A stretch of DNA of 64,000 nt, from the NCBI GenBank assembly GCA_025526995.1, contig JAHLKG010000005.1, forward strand, positions 1,527,104 through 1,591,103, read 5' to 3'. Shown piece by piece: positions 10,980 through 22,492 of this stretch. The notes under the pieces are model-generated. The model was not told the origin of the DNA and did no database searches. It saw nothing but the letters and a program-made list of their open reading frames with translations. A program made the position numbers and the translations under genes. Numbering within the stretch: position 1 is the first letter of the stretch; each line of letters begins with the position of its first letter. The stretch is from Powellomyces hirtus. Taxonomy: Eukaryota > Chytridiomycota > Chytridiomycetes > Spizellomycetales > Powellomycetaceae.

Positions 10980-13900
10980 GAGTGCAGGTGGGTTCCGGGT
11001 GGGCTGGGAACCTTCTGAGTACCGTTTGGAGTTCGTCCATCAGTTGAGGTTTCGAGTTTCGTCGGTCAGCTGGAGTTCCAGGAGTTTCGTCGGGAAAGGA
11101 TTTTCGGGACTATTGAAGGGGAAATGCCTTTTGGAGTTTCGCCTGGAAAGTCGAGGGCGGCTTTTTCGTGCAGAGGCTTTTGGATGCCATCGGTTAATGT
11201 CGACGCTATGGCCAAATATACCTTTGCGCACACGACGGCCCGCACGGGGTCACAACCGAATAGCCGTTTCCCCACGACGAAACCGAGACCAAAAGCCTTT
11301 TCCTCATGACGAAAAAGCCCTACTACGAGGAAACTCCAAAAACGTTTCGGGCAATTTCGTCGTTGAACCTTTCGTCGTCGTGGGGCAGTTTCGTCGTGGG
11401 GAAAAGATTCAATGGTGTCAAAAAGTGTGAGGTTAAACCTCTCAGCAACGCTATCGAATTGTGGGGAAGGTTACTTCTCAAGATGATGATTGAGATTGAC
11501 AAATTCTCCGCGTCGGGTGTATCTAAGGTCCGCAAAGGCTCATTTTATCCTAGTGTCGAAATTGACCGATTCTGAGTGATTTCGTTGTTTGAGTTTCGGT
11601 CTTTTGGCACGGATTATCGTGGATTATATGAGCTGAACCAATTGCCGTGAAATTCGGTTTGTCGGGGTTGACCGATTCCGAGTAAATTTCGTTATTATTG
11701 GAGTTTCCAGTTTCTCTTTTGGCACGGATTCTCCAATCGACGAACTGTTTCGTCCGTTTCGCGTATTTGAGCGATGCGAGAGACAAAACTGGCTAGGCGA
11801 CGATGATGATCCAATCGATGGACTGGTACTAAGAATGAGTTCAACAGAGCAATTGGGACAATAGCGGGTAGAACATGTACTCAAGAGAACTGGGCCGTGA
11901 AATTCGATGGAGTGTTTTGTCGTTTTTGTGCGGGCACGTCGTTTTTAGAACTGAAAGGTTGTGATCGAAACACCACTAGCAGGTGCGAGTTCGGGGAAAA
12001 GTCGCGATCCAGCAAGGTGAATCCGGCTAGTATTGATCGCGAGACGAGCGTGGTGGTATCGAGATTGACGTCGTGGGGAGAAGGTCCGCCGTTGAGTTCA
12101 GGAAAAGGTTGACGCGCGTGTTGGGGAAAAGGTGACCCGAAACCCAATGGGCGTTGAACCACGGTGTTTCGGGATTCGCAAGTCCTGAACAGAGCGCGAC
12201 AGAAAAAACATATGAGAGGAAACGTTTGTTTTCGGGTGTGGCGAACGAAAGCGTCGCAAGGAGGAACACCGTTCGGAAGTGTCCACGAGCGAGCCTTGTC
12301 ATTCTTTCGTAGAACGTCCGTAGAACGTCTTTGTTTCCGTTGCGCGTCGTTGTCTCGTCGAATGAACGGGGACGCGTTGAATGAATGACCTCCGCCGTTA
12401 AATTGCTCGCGATCACACTGTCCGAAGCGCCCACTGTGTTCGGTGTCGTTCCGACGGACGGGTATGCAGCAGTGACTCGCGCCGAAGCAGGGGAAGAAAC
12501 GCTCGATTTGGAAGAAGATGCCCCACTGCGCAGGTGCTGATGGATCTCCGAACTTGAATCGATCCGATCTTTTCCCGGCGATAGCGATGACAATGCCGAT
12601 CGTGATGGCCCGCCTGGTTTCGTACGACTTCGTAATGCTTGTTTCAATGAACGCGGCGTTGAGTGACTTTGTTTCAATGAACCGTCTTTTGAATGGCCCG
12701 GTTGAACTATCGTCGTCGTTGTTTCAATGAACGCGAACTCAAAACAAGAACGCGGCGCTGAATCACCGCCCCCTCTTTTGAATGAACTCGTCCCGCAATG
12801 AACGCCGCCCAGTTAAACGCGGCGTTGAATGAACGCCCGGTTGAACTGAGGTTCAAAAAAGAGACGCCTTTGGAGTTTGAAGCCCTTTCTTTTCAGCCTC
12901 TATTTATATTGAACGCCGCAATGTTGAATGAACGATGCCGCCGCCGTTGAATGAACGCAAGCGTCTTTGCTTTTCGTTAAACGCAAGCGAAGCATCTTTG
13001 TTTCTTCCTTGAACGCGAGCAAGCGTCTTTGTTGTTTCGTAGACGAAAATGACGAAAAGCGTCCTACGACGAACAAAAAGAGACGCTTTTGGTGTTTGAA
13101 ATGTCGGTTTCGACAATCACGAGATGCTTGAAGTGACCGAAGGACCCTAACCCTAACCCTAACCCGAAGGAGGACGAAACTCTCGCGTCTTAAGAAGCTC
13201 TTTCGACGTAAGCTGGCAACCAATTTTGTCAAAGATGCGGATTTCAGTTTGTGAATTCCAATGCACTTGTTTCGAACGGTTTGCGTTTCCCGCGACTGAA
13301 AAATGAAGCAACTTCTCTTACGTTTTCCCGTGAAGATACGCTTTGGATCCACGAGAAAACGACGTGGTGGCCCGGTCAGCGTCTACTTTGGTGTCTAGGG
13401 ACTTTTTGAACTGTCCTCAAAGGTATACAGCACCCAGCTCCCCGCGTATGGCTATCAGATTTGTAACAACTTGTGGCTTTGCTAATGTCGATTGACGGAA
13501 ACTCTTTCGTCGTAAGAAAGAGGACGACAGATTCGTAAGGAGGACCAAAAAGGCAAGGCCGGGGAGGTTGGCACAGAGCGCGACGAAAAAGAAAAGCTTC
13601 TCTGATTGATTGAGAAGAACTTTGTTTTCTGGTAGGCACATCGTCTAAGACAAGCGTTCTTGCGTGTCGGAAACGTTCTTGTTGTTGGTTTCGTAAAACG
13701 GACGAGCGTTCTTTGTTTCGCAAAAAACCGTGAATACGTAACTTCCATGTTTCTTCGTAGCGAACGCAGCGGCTTTGTTTCTTGAGCATGAAGTCGTGCG
13801 GGAGGCGGTCACCCGACTGAGAGGCGGTCGGTCGACGGTCGATCGACGGTCGGTCGATTGAGGTCTATCCCCCCTCCAGTCCTTTTTTCGTAGCTCGTAA
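10980..13900. repeat. Gene-poor low-complexity block with TTCGTCG and TTGAATGAACG motifs
   Basis: About 2.9 kb without a plausible gene. From ~10990 to 11460 the word TTTCGTCG/TTCGTCG recurs many times on the plus strand (for example GAGTTTCGTCGG, TTTCGTCGTCGTGGGG), with its complement nearby. From ~12360 to 12965 the word TTGAATGAACG/TTTCAATGAACG recurs about ten times at irregular spacing. From 12955 to 13110 and again 13600-13780 words of the type AAGCGTCTTTG and CGTTCTTTGTTTC recur. A GGTCGATCGAC cluster sits at 13820-13860. Open frames here are by-products of stop-poor low complexity. It resembles degraded satellite/heterochromatin rather than a coding or RNA gene. Confidence 0.55.
13145..13165. 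repeat. Interstitial telomeric repeat, CCCTAA orientation
   Basis: Three and a half perfect CCCTAA units inside the low-complexity block. The orientation is opposite to that of the terminal telomere of this arm (TTAGGG on the plus strand), so it is not a simple internal remnant of the present end. Confidence 0.95.
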
Positions 13901-14319
13901 AGGAACCGTCGTCAAACGAAGGATACAGTCACAGCTCATAGTAGACACCAACAACTGGATTGCCTCATGCAACTAAATCAAAATTCAAGCAAAGTCTACC
14001 TTCTTTGCACAAAAATTGTCGAGTCTTCGAGCGCCCGTTCGTTTACCAGTCAGAAGGGCTTGAATACTCCACGGCCGCTCGCAGTGCTTGTTGCGTTGAT
14101 GGCCAGGGGATCGAGTGGATGATCCGGCAGCTGTCGTTATCCTTGAGTGTACTTTCAGTGTGGTCCGACAGACTTGATGCCAGCTTTGTCATGGTGGACT
14201 TTCCCCAGCGGTCCAGTACAAAAAAATTCAACATATTAGCATGGATGTGAATTTAATCCAAAACCTAGCATCATTTCTAGCTAGTCAAAGCAACCCCGAG
14301 GGACGCGTGCCGCGGCTAT

Positions 14320-14413
14320 GTAAGCGGGGACCACGCCAGGAGCTAAGCTGCGGGGTCTTAGACCCGGGGCCGCCCCATCTGAACCCTAGGGCAGAGGTTC
14401 AGATCCCTTCAGG
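14320..14413 (+). other. tRNA-like / Pol III box-B-like sequence, possibly a SINE or degenerate tRNA-Leu
   Basis: The segment starting GGGGACCACGCCAGGAGC has an A-box-like stretch, a GGTCTTAGACC palindrome in the anticodon region, and a B-box-like GGTTCAGATCCC followed by GGTACTCC. Its acceptor arms pair at about 6 of 7 positions, but the T-arm and anticodon arm do not fold cleanly. A long variable arm would suggest leucine. I consider it a degenerate tRNA or tRNA-derived repeat rather than a working gene. Confidence 0.25.
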
Positions 14414-15098
14414 TACTCCTGCATTTTGATCGGCATATTACCAGACAACGGACACCAAAAGCTGATTGTGGTAATAAACCGGGACATAAGCCGTAGCTCT
14501 TGCGAGCGGAGACCATATCACAAAGAAGGTGTGCGCCGAGTAATAGACCTCGGGGGCCTTCCCGTACTGCCCTTGTCACTCACAGCCTCGGTGCGGAGTT
14601 GTCTCAGCAACACTCAGAACACTAACCTGAATGCATAAAGTCCTTTTTCCGGAGAGCGATGCGCAGATCTGTACAAGTTTACATAGAAATTGATTTCTTC
14701 CCCACGTTTCAGCTGAAGCGATAACAACGTTTTCCTGAATCGCGATTTCCAGGTTTGCTTGGTCCTTCCCTTTAAGCCTATTCGCCCCGTTGAACAAAGG
14801 AAGCTGGAAAGGCAGATCCTTCGAGAACACTATGTTCCGGTTGCTGCTGCGGAGGTCTTTGTCAAGCCGGTCCCAGCTAAGAATGTAACGGTCGACGTAG
14901 GCTTTATTGATCAAATGCCCGACTGTCTGCGTGCGTCCCTCAAGATCACGTGCCTTGTTGGAGGCAGCGTCATGTGGAAGGAGAAGCACATTCTCTTCGT
15001 AAAACTATCCGAAAACTAAAAGTCTTCCGTCCCCTGCAACTGTCACGAACAAACCTCGCCCCTGAGACCGAAACCTCGAGGAAGAACCAAGAACACCA

Positions 15099-16552
15099 AT
15101 GCCAAGCGAAATATCTCCCCACGGAGCGCAAACTCCGTCAAGAGGCCGACAAGCAGCTGAGCGAAACATACCCGACGACGGTGAGGACGTTAATCTCGAA
15201 GAGTCATACGACGAATCTGCCGTCGATGTAGAGAGGGTTGATCGATCAACCAGGAATGGCCGGGAGCGGACATTCCAGCCCGATTTGCAGCCCAAGATGT
15301 TGATGCAGATGCAAACATTACTGTTGACGCGGTTGGTGCAGATGGAAACATCAATGTTCGAACAGATGCAGAGGCGGATGGACGAACAAATGGAGAAGAT
15401 GAGGAACGAATTCATGTCGGCGATGCTGAAGCCTTCCGCTACACCATCTTCCCATTCGAAGAAGGAAGAAAGGGCCAACCGAAGAAGCACACACTCGGAA
15501 AGCCTATCTTTGAAGATCGTCATGATGATCTTGCGAGAGATACCCGTTTACGACGGCAGGGGCGGAGTCAACAAACTTACCGATTTCGTGGATCGAATCG
15601 ACAGTATCTTCCCTCACGAAGCCTTCACCGACAACGACGAGTTGATGTTCATCAGCGGAAAAATAGCTGGCGATGCACGACACTGGTACAATGCTCGCCA
15701 AAGGGGAGCCGAAAGAGGTGAAACCCCTCCAATCACGAATTGGCTCACATTCAAGGAGCCATTTCTCAAGCGATTCCGCCCCTATCATTACAATGAAACT
15801 TTGTTCTCTCAGCTTGAAAGCCTTCGTCAGACTGGCACGATCCAACAATACAACGGATCCTTCACGAGATTAGTCAACCAACTCTCGTTTCCCCTACCTT
15901 TCGAAGTTGCCAAATACTGGTATTTCCGTGGGCTTAAGGACTCGATCGCCCCGTTCGTCAGGACCCAGGCATTTACCGATCTGGATTCCCTGCAAGCCGC
16001 GGCTCATCGTATGGACCACACCAACTAGAAGCATTCGGACAATTTGACGAAGAAGAGCGAAAACACTGCTCTGGAGGCCCAAACAACGGCTAAGAAGGAA
16101 GCCCCAAGTCAGAAGAAGACTGACGCGAAGAAACGTGTTGGTTATGCAAATCAGACAAGCATACGCCTTTCCATTGCCCTCTGAAGACCAAGGCCCTCGA
16201 AGCACTAAAAACCGGTCGCTAATGCCAACATTGCAGAAGCGCACATTGCCAAAGGCGTCGACCTGGCATATCTCGATTCGGGCTGCACGCAGCACATGAC
16301 GAATGACATTTTCATTCTCGAATCATACGAAACTCTCACATCTTAGCGTGTAAAGTCTCGAAACAACACGTATCTGGATGCTGAAGGGAAAGGAAATGCT
16401 ACATTGAAGCTTGCAGATGCAGATATCTCTCTCTCTGAAGTACTCTATGTTCCGAAACTCGCGAAGACACTGATCTCGGTATCGGCGCTCGCTAAAGACG
16501 GGAAGAAGGTTACATTTGAAGATGACATCGCCCGTCATTTCAGACTGCAATG
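15099..16552 (+). mobile_element. Decayed Ty1/copia-type retrotransposon: gag, zinc knuckle, start of protease
   Basis: An open frame at 15099-16028 encodes a 309-residue Gag-like protein: Met/Gln-rich coiled coil (~65-110), then a capsid-like helical domain (EIPVYDGRGGVNKLTDFVDR, HWYNAR, FLKRFRPYHYNETLFSQL). After its stop, frames in the next 300 bases contain a CCHC knuckle (CWLCKSDKHTPFHC, C-x2-C-x4-H-x4-C), then LDSGCTQHMTND, the copia-type aspartic protease motif, and EVLYVPKLAKTLISVSALAK, the conserved pre-integrase stretch. Stops at 16026, within 16218-16222 and 16344 break the polyprotein, so it is dead. Integrase and reverse transcriptase are absent; the element ends abruptly near 16552. 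No LTR was identified on either side. Confidence 0.8.
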
Positions 16553-17253
16553 GTGTTCATAACGACATCACCATACCTTGAGCAGAAGCGTAGCATTGGG
16601 ATAACCTGGTAGCCCGAAGGTCATGTCTCTGCGTCGGGATCCCTTCAAGGTTGGCCTTGGTCGCGGGGGCTTGTTTCGGCTATTCCGTGCCAGGGACCGC
16701 TTTACGTCTTTAGGGGCGTAATAGTGCCATTCCCTGGTAGCCGAGAGGTCAATCCTTGTTGGAGGTCATGTCAGCATTCAAAACGTTCGAGGAAGTGTTC
16801 CGTTCGATGAGGAAACTGGGGTGCTCTGGGCGATGGTATTTGGCGCATGGCAGTGTGCAGGAATGTCCGTGCATAATACACTCGAAATAGAATCCCAAAT
16901 TTGCAATATAAAAGTGAAGTCAATGTCCAAACTTTTGTCATTTCCACATTTTACATTTCCACATTTTAAAAAATATTGACAGCGTTGAGTCGCGCTTCTT
17001 GCCATGTTGGCGGTGTTGAGTGCGCTAATCGACGCATGGCATCTATATCGTGTGATTTGAACTGTTAAAATGAGCAAGATCGATATCTTTCTGCTATGAA
17101 AACCAACTCGGTGTTAGGTCGAATATGAAACACCACACCAACCTATCTAGGGGTGCAAACAACAATCCGTTTCTATTCGTTTATTCTAGTTACAAAGACT
17201 ATACCGAAACATCTAATTTACGGTTCCTGGCATGGTTCATGGTTCAAGGTTCT
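16553..17253. other. Gap with two tRNA-arm-like motifs, no gene
   Basis: Two copies of a CCTGGTAGCC(C/G)A(A/G)AGGTCA word (about 16609 and 16737) resemble a Pol III A box, but no B box follows at the right distance. The remainder is AT-rich and uninformative. It probably includes the 3' flank of the kinesin gene. Confidence 0.3.
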
Positions 17254-19296
17254 TCAAACCTTCAACGGGCCCACCACTAGCACATAACAAGCTGCCTTAT
17301 GCAACCACATCATCTCCACCCTCTGATATTCACCTTCTCCCAGCTCCTTGACCGCGTCATTAGCATCAAGAACATAAACTTCGATCTCTTGATCGATGAC
17401 CATCTGTTTTATCGCACGCAGCGGACATACGCTCAGCTGTCCCTTCCCCCCGTGCACCATGGCATATGTCTTTTCAGCGTTGATGTACACGAAATCCCCC
17501 GGTTGGAGTTCTTCATCGAGTTGGTCCGTTGTTTTGACGTTAGATCGCCCAAGCTTGGCATTCCGACCCCGAGTGCGAGCGTCTACGATCTTTTCCCAGA
17601 ACGCTTCGTAGATCCGTATGGCGGCTTCCGGAGACAGATTGGCGGACATAAGGCGCGACAAAAAGTTGGTGCGTGATACGCGGGAGAGTTGGAGGCCGGT
17701 TTCGGTGGGCCAGAGAGCATGTGAATCAATAGCGGTGGTGGAAACGGACGGCGGCAGACTCTTGAAAAACGATTGCAGTGTGTCGCTCGACCATGTGAGA
17801 GGATTCGTAGGGTCCGGTACCGGAGGCGGTGGGGACGGGATGCGGAGGTGAGAAATGTAGCGGAGGGTATTGAGAGTTTGAGGGCAATCGAGAATTCTAC
17901 ATTGAAGAAGCCATCATGAGAAATGTACGGATATGGACCGCAACGTCAATCGACGAAAGCCATACCCAGGTGCAATGTTGGCCATGACCACAGTTCTGCA
18001 TTGCCTCATACTGCTGACCTCAAAGGCATCTTTCAGAAGCATTGTCAGCTTACTGTTCCGATACGGTACATGTGTATGTGTCTTTCCTCCAGATCCTGCA
18101 AGTGCACGACTGCGAATGCACTCTTTCAGCTGCATCAAGGAAGCATTAATCTCCTTTGTTTCCGCCATCAGCTCGGATGAATGCATGGAACTATCCGCTG
18201 CGGACTCGGAACCCGCCAAATCCACTAGATGGAGAATTCCATCTTCAGCTGTCATGAACGTATGTAATCAGCACGTCAACCTCTTGGCAGTAATCAAACG
18301 CCCTAGAAGTTACCGCTAGGCACAGCTTTGTTGACAGCACGGAATCTTGTTATGGCGTGACTTCTGGAACTGGTATCGTTTTTCATGGTTGCGCTGGTTT
18401 TTCTGCATTCAGCCGCCCTCTCCAAGAGTTCCTGTATTTCTTCGGCGCTGTGTACGGAGATCTCTTGGACACCCTTGATATTGATGGAACCGGTCGAGTC
18501 TTCCATGAGGGAGAGCGGGGCATGGTCATTGAGAAGATCCGACAAACGTTCGCCTAGAAGCTCAAAACATGACACGTATATCTCGAATGGAGCCGAAGGA
18601 CCCTTGGCAGAATCGAACCCTGATGGAAAGATTTCATGACTTGTTAAGCGCTGCATGGCAGTCAAGGTGTAAGTCTTTCCTGCGCCTATATATTGAGAGA
18701 TGTATGTTAGCTGGATTCGAGATGATTTAAAACAGAAAGCCGAAGCAATACCAGTTTGTCCATATGATAGAAGAGTGCCAATTCCTCCTCCCTGGGTGCA
18801 ATCCCACAAATATTTTCCGCAAACATCAAAAATGGCTCTTTCTTGATCAGCTGGACCAAATGCTACATCGGCTTCAAAAGTACTACTTCGTAGTGAAGCA
18901 GTGCCGTCGAACCTACTCAATCAAACACGCATCAGGCACCTCGTTTCGCCCCGCATTTGCGTGAAATGCATACCTGAAGTGCGGCTTGCAAACGTGGACC
19001 ACCGGTGATTTCACAATGACCGAGGCACATGGCTGATAAGCGTCAGTAACCTTAGCTCCTTCTGAGTCTGGGTTGCCGAGCTGACCGGTGTCACAATGGG
19101 CTTGTGTTTCCCTTGCCAGCAGCGGCCGTACTCGGACAGCCACCAATAAGTCTGGTTCGTCCCCACGCTTAAAAGGTAGCGGAGGAACGTGTGCCCCTAC
19201 TCCGATTGCATACTGCGACGTCAATGCAGCAAGTTGTGCTGCACTGGATAGGATGCGCTGTCGTTCTGTCTGGCGCCCGCCTCGTGTTCCAGTCAT
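17254..19296 (-). CDS. Kinesin-like motor protein, five exons
   Basis: Exons on the minus strand: 19296-18974, 18912-18752, 18685-18314, 18248-17966, 17896-17254; total 593 residues with all phases closing. The motor core is complete: LLVAVRVRPLL (beta 1), P-loop GQTGAGKTYTL assembled across an intron, switch I DTSSRSHAI, switch II HLVDLAGSESAAD, then KEINASLMQLKECI, VPYRNSKLTMLLKDAF and, across the last intron, ILDCPQTLNTLRYISH. The canonical first position of switch I (N-x-x-SSRSH) reads D here. A ~75-residue N-terminal extension precedes the motor, and a ~190-residue tail follows (RIYEAFWEKIVDARTRGRN; LQPGDFVYINAEKTY) without long coiled coil, so it may act as a monomer. The subfamily is unassigned; the N-terminal extension and compact tail recall kinesin-13/KIF24-type layouts only loosely. 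ATG at 19296 is the first in frame; further 5' exons are possible. Confidence 0.85.
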
Positions 19297-20790
19297 CAGA
19301 GTGGGCAACTGATTTGGAGGAGATTGTCATTCTGTATTGCGCTAAGCTACATGGGACTCCAAAACATACTCACGAGGCGGGTGGGGTGCGTGGAAGCGTT
19401 TTCAGTCTTGAATATTTTAACGATGGAAGGAAACTGACGTCGCAGCCGTCTCAACCAGTCAGAAAGCACACCGAGTTACTTGAGGGACGCGTGAGCTCCG
19501 CGTGGCGCATATCGGTCGGGGTGGACTTTGCTTTGCCCCATCCACTCTTTTGCGATGAAACAGCTGAGGGTGCGTCCGCTGCGTGCGATAAAAACAAGAT
19601 GGTCATCAATCATCAGGTCGAAGTTAAGTCTGTGGTCTTGTATGCAAAGATAGCAGCTTTGATGGATTCAAATGACCAGGTCAAGAGCGTCACGGAACAG
19701 TTTATTATAAGAGTATTTCATTTGAGCACTTCTGTTAATTCATCCCGCAAGCTTCAACCACCATCATGATCGCTACCCTCCCTCGGCTTGCTGCCTCGCT
19801 CGCTCCGCTAACTACCACCTTTGGTGGGTGGGCCCTGTCGGTCGATATCATAAACCTCTCGTCCCTCCCGGGGTCGATCCAACGGACTCATGCGTGGATC
19901 AAGATCCATGCAAGAAGTAATGAGTCGTGCGGATCAGGAAGAAAGTTCATTGAATTCGTCCGCCCGCTTCTGTTCAGAACGCTGGAGTGGTGAAGAGAAG
20001 TTCGTTGAATTCGTCCCGCTGGCGGTCGGCACCTCAGGTGAAGGCGTCAAATTCGTCCCGCTCGCTTCTATCCAGAACGCTGGAGTGGAGAAGTCATGAG
20101 TCATACGGATCAGGAAGAAAAACTCGTTGAATTCCTCCCGCTCGCTCTATCTAGAAGGCTGGAGTCTTGTCAAAAAATACAAAATCCAAGAATTTTTTCA
20201 AAAGAATCTTGACTGTGACTTCCTTGTCCAACAATTCTGCCAGCTTTTGCTAGGCAATGCGATTTTCTTCAGGCACATGGAGGGTTGGGGGTATGGAGGT
20301 ATGCCGGTCGGGAGTCGCACAGGAGCGGCCAGCATTGTGTTGTCCTTTACTCATCAACTTACTGTTTTACGATTCCAGTCGATGTGTGGGATTTCTTCTT
20401 CCTTGAACCTATGCGAGACAGAGGTAAGGCCAGGAGGAATGTAATGGGCGCTGTGATGAATGCTACCGACGTATTGATGTCTTGGCAGCTACATCCCTTC
20501 GGCTGTAACTAGTTTATGATAATGCCAGCAGTGTGGCAGGGGAGGTTAGAAGAAAAGTTGTCGAGAGGGCGAGCCGCTGCCGCGCGCTTTTATAGGGTGG
20601 GAAGAAAAAATAAATTGGTAACCGTTGGCCGTTCTCCACATAAAGAGGAACGTGAGCTGCTGGAGGCAGACCATTCATATAAATTTCGAGCGGACTTCCT
20701 TGGAAAAAGCAACCTTGCCTTTTATTAGAGGGAAAGTAGATAAATTTCATGCGCCGGCAGCAAAGGGTGCTGGGAAAGCTGTAGCTGGCG
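19297..20790. other. Repeat-bearing intergenic sequence, no intact gene
   Basis: Apart from the tandem repeat at 19919-20165, I see no coding signal. Long open frames on the plus strand overlap the kinesin gene as shadows. Confidence 0.4.
19919..20165. repeat. Imperfect tandem repeat, GAATTCGTCCCGCTCGCT-type units
   Basis: Units of roughly 65-90 bp each contain ATGAGTC(G/A)T(G/A)CGGATCAGG, then TTGAATTC(G/C)TCC-CGCTCGCT, then an (A/G)ACGCTGGAGTGG-like end. Three to four divergent copies are visible (starts near 19919, 19990, 20035, 20096). Confidence 0.7.
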
Positions 20791-20807
20791 AGTTTTAGTG
20801 CTAGCGT

Positions 20808-21190
20808 TTGTACCTGTGCGATACGTGTTCGCCCAGTTTCCGGACAGTATCCGCTCAAAGACAGCACACACAGGCAGTTCACGTTTCCATCGCGCAAGGG
20901 TCTGCGAACATTGTCTGCAACCGTTCAACACGCTTCAGCTCGAAAGTCTGGCCTACAGCAGCGTTCCTACTTCAACACGTTCAGGATGATCACAACTGTG
21001 ACTGATCATGATGCAACGAGACATTTGCTCACGATGAACATTTGCAAGTGTTGATTTTGCCGTTCTGTAACATGCCCAGCATGATCGATAGAAAAGCTCA
21101 CGTAGCTGCCAGCATAAAGTTTCCTTGCACCAGCAGCTCATGCTCGCAGGTATTTTCTACAATGGGCATTCTTAAACGCTTCCCGGCGTT
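20808..21190 (+). pseudogene. Broken C2H2 zinc-finger gene
   Basis: Plus-strand frames contain consecutive finger-like sequences that do not share one reading frame: YLCDTCSPSFRTVSAQRQHT followed by QAVH (C-x2-C-x12-H-x4-H) at ~20811-20885; RVCEHCLQPFNT at ~20897-20932 in another frame; LLQHVQDDHN, the matching His pair, back in the first frame at ~20967-20996; then CNETFAHDEHLQ (21013-21048) and PCTSSSCSQVFSTMG (21124-21168), the last lacking both histidines. At least two frameshifts plus stops would be needed to read it through. The spacing of the pieces is what a fungal multi-C2H2 protein would show. It may alternatively be an intron-rich gene I failed to splice. Confidence 0.4.
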
Positions 21191-22492
21191 TCGGTTAGAC
21201 GATACCGAGGATGCGCCATCTGATTTGAGGCCACAACCTCTTATTTTTCGCTCCATTTGCTCCATGGAGGCAGGCGGGTCATGGAGGCGGTGAGGGTTCG
21301 GTTCGGGGTAAGATCCCATGAGGGTGTGGTGAGGGTTATGACCAAGCAAGTTTCTGATTGCTCGGATTGACTTGAGGGTTGGGAAAGCTGTCTGCTTTTA
21401 TTGGGTGGGGAAAAAAGAAAGGCTAAGCTGGTCATTGCTAACCCCGCAGTGCGTCTACATAATGGTGTGGCACGGGAAGACTTGATACGACTCTATAGGT
21501 GAGCTGTACGTTGCCGGCATGAGAGGCCCCGTACAACAAAAACCTACTAACTGTGTGAAGCTGTAGAGAACAATAGTAAATTCCCCCATCGTGTCTCATG
21601 TGGCGTGGCGCGCATCATTTACCCTAATTCATGATACAGTTTTGGCGCTGCAATTCTAACTTGTGAACTGCCATGCTTGTTGCGACTGGTGATGGTGCTA
21701 GTGTATTTTGTGCAAGATTCAGCTGAATAGATCAATAGGAATGTAGGCGCGACCGTCGACAGCGGCATACTTTAGAGATAAACCTTTGCCATGCGACGCA
21801 ACTCGCGCGCTGTAGATTGGGGACCCAATTATGTTAAACTCAGTTTCAGGAAAACACTTTCCGGGATGAACACAATCTTGATGGTTTAGAACTGACAACT
21901 ATTCCAGTTCATAGTTGAGGAGTGATCCGCCGTAGATCGTAACGGCAGAGAAACGTCTTTCACAATACGTCCAAAAGCAAATCCGACGGTAACGTGGCTC
22001 TATTTCGGCTGGTCCACGGTTCACGGAAGACCGAACTCCAATGTCAATTGATTACATAATCGGTGCGTCGCACAACTCCGACGGGTTTTAAGGTTTGAGA
22101 GGCGACTCCGCAGGCGTGGACTATGTGGGGTTTCGGTAAAGACCAAGCAAGACCTGGAGACAGTTCCTATCTTTTATTCCTCCTTGAACCCCTTCTTGCT
22201 GTCATAAGGTTCTTAGTGATAATGCTGCTATTATTGGGTTGGTACCCCTAACCCTGCGGGACCCAGCGGGGCCTATGAATCCTCATCCCCCGCGGGCTTG
22301 AGGCCAAGTGACTAGGTGCCAAGTGAGTGAGCGTAGAGATGGTTAGCGACAATTAGGAGCTGATTATAAACGTTAGCGCTTTCTTCCCATCGAATCTGTC
22401 TCTTGGCAGATACACAATCCACGTCCAACACCAGTCGTTTTGTTTGACTAGATCGTAACTCGACACACCTTTAACAACACCAAACAGTAGCG
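21191..22492. other. Intergenic, no gene recognised
   Basis: About 1.3 kb upstream of the receptor-like gene. The segment near 21395-21470 (TTTTATTGGGTGGGGAAAAA...) loosely resembles 20588-20660 and may be a diverged repeat. A single CCCCTAACCCT telomere-like word occurs at 22246-22256. Confidence 0.4.

Noticed and set aside
12027..12677. 216-codon minus-strand open frame
   Set aside because: Lies in the low-complexity block; composition is driven by repeated words and no domain is visible.
16600..16780. tRNA gene or SINE
   Set aside because: Only A-box-like words repeat; no B box or foldable cloverleaf.
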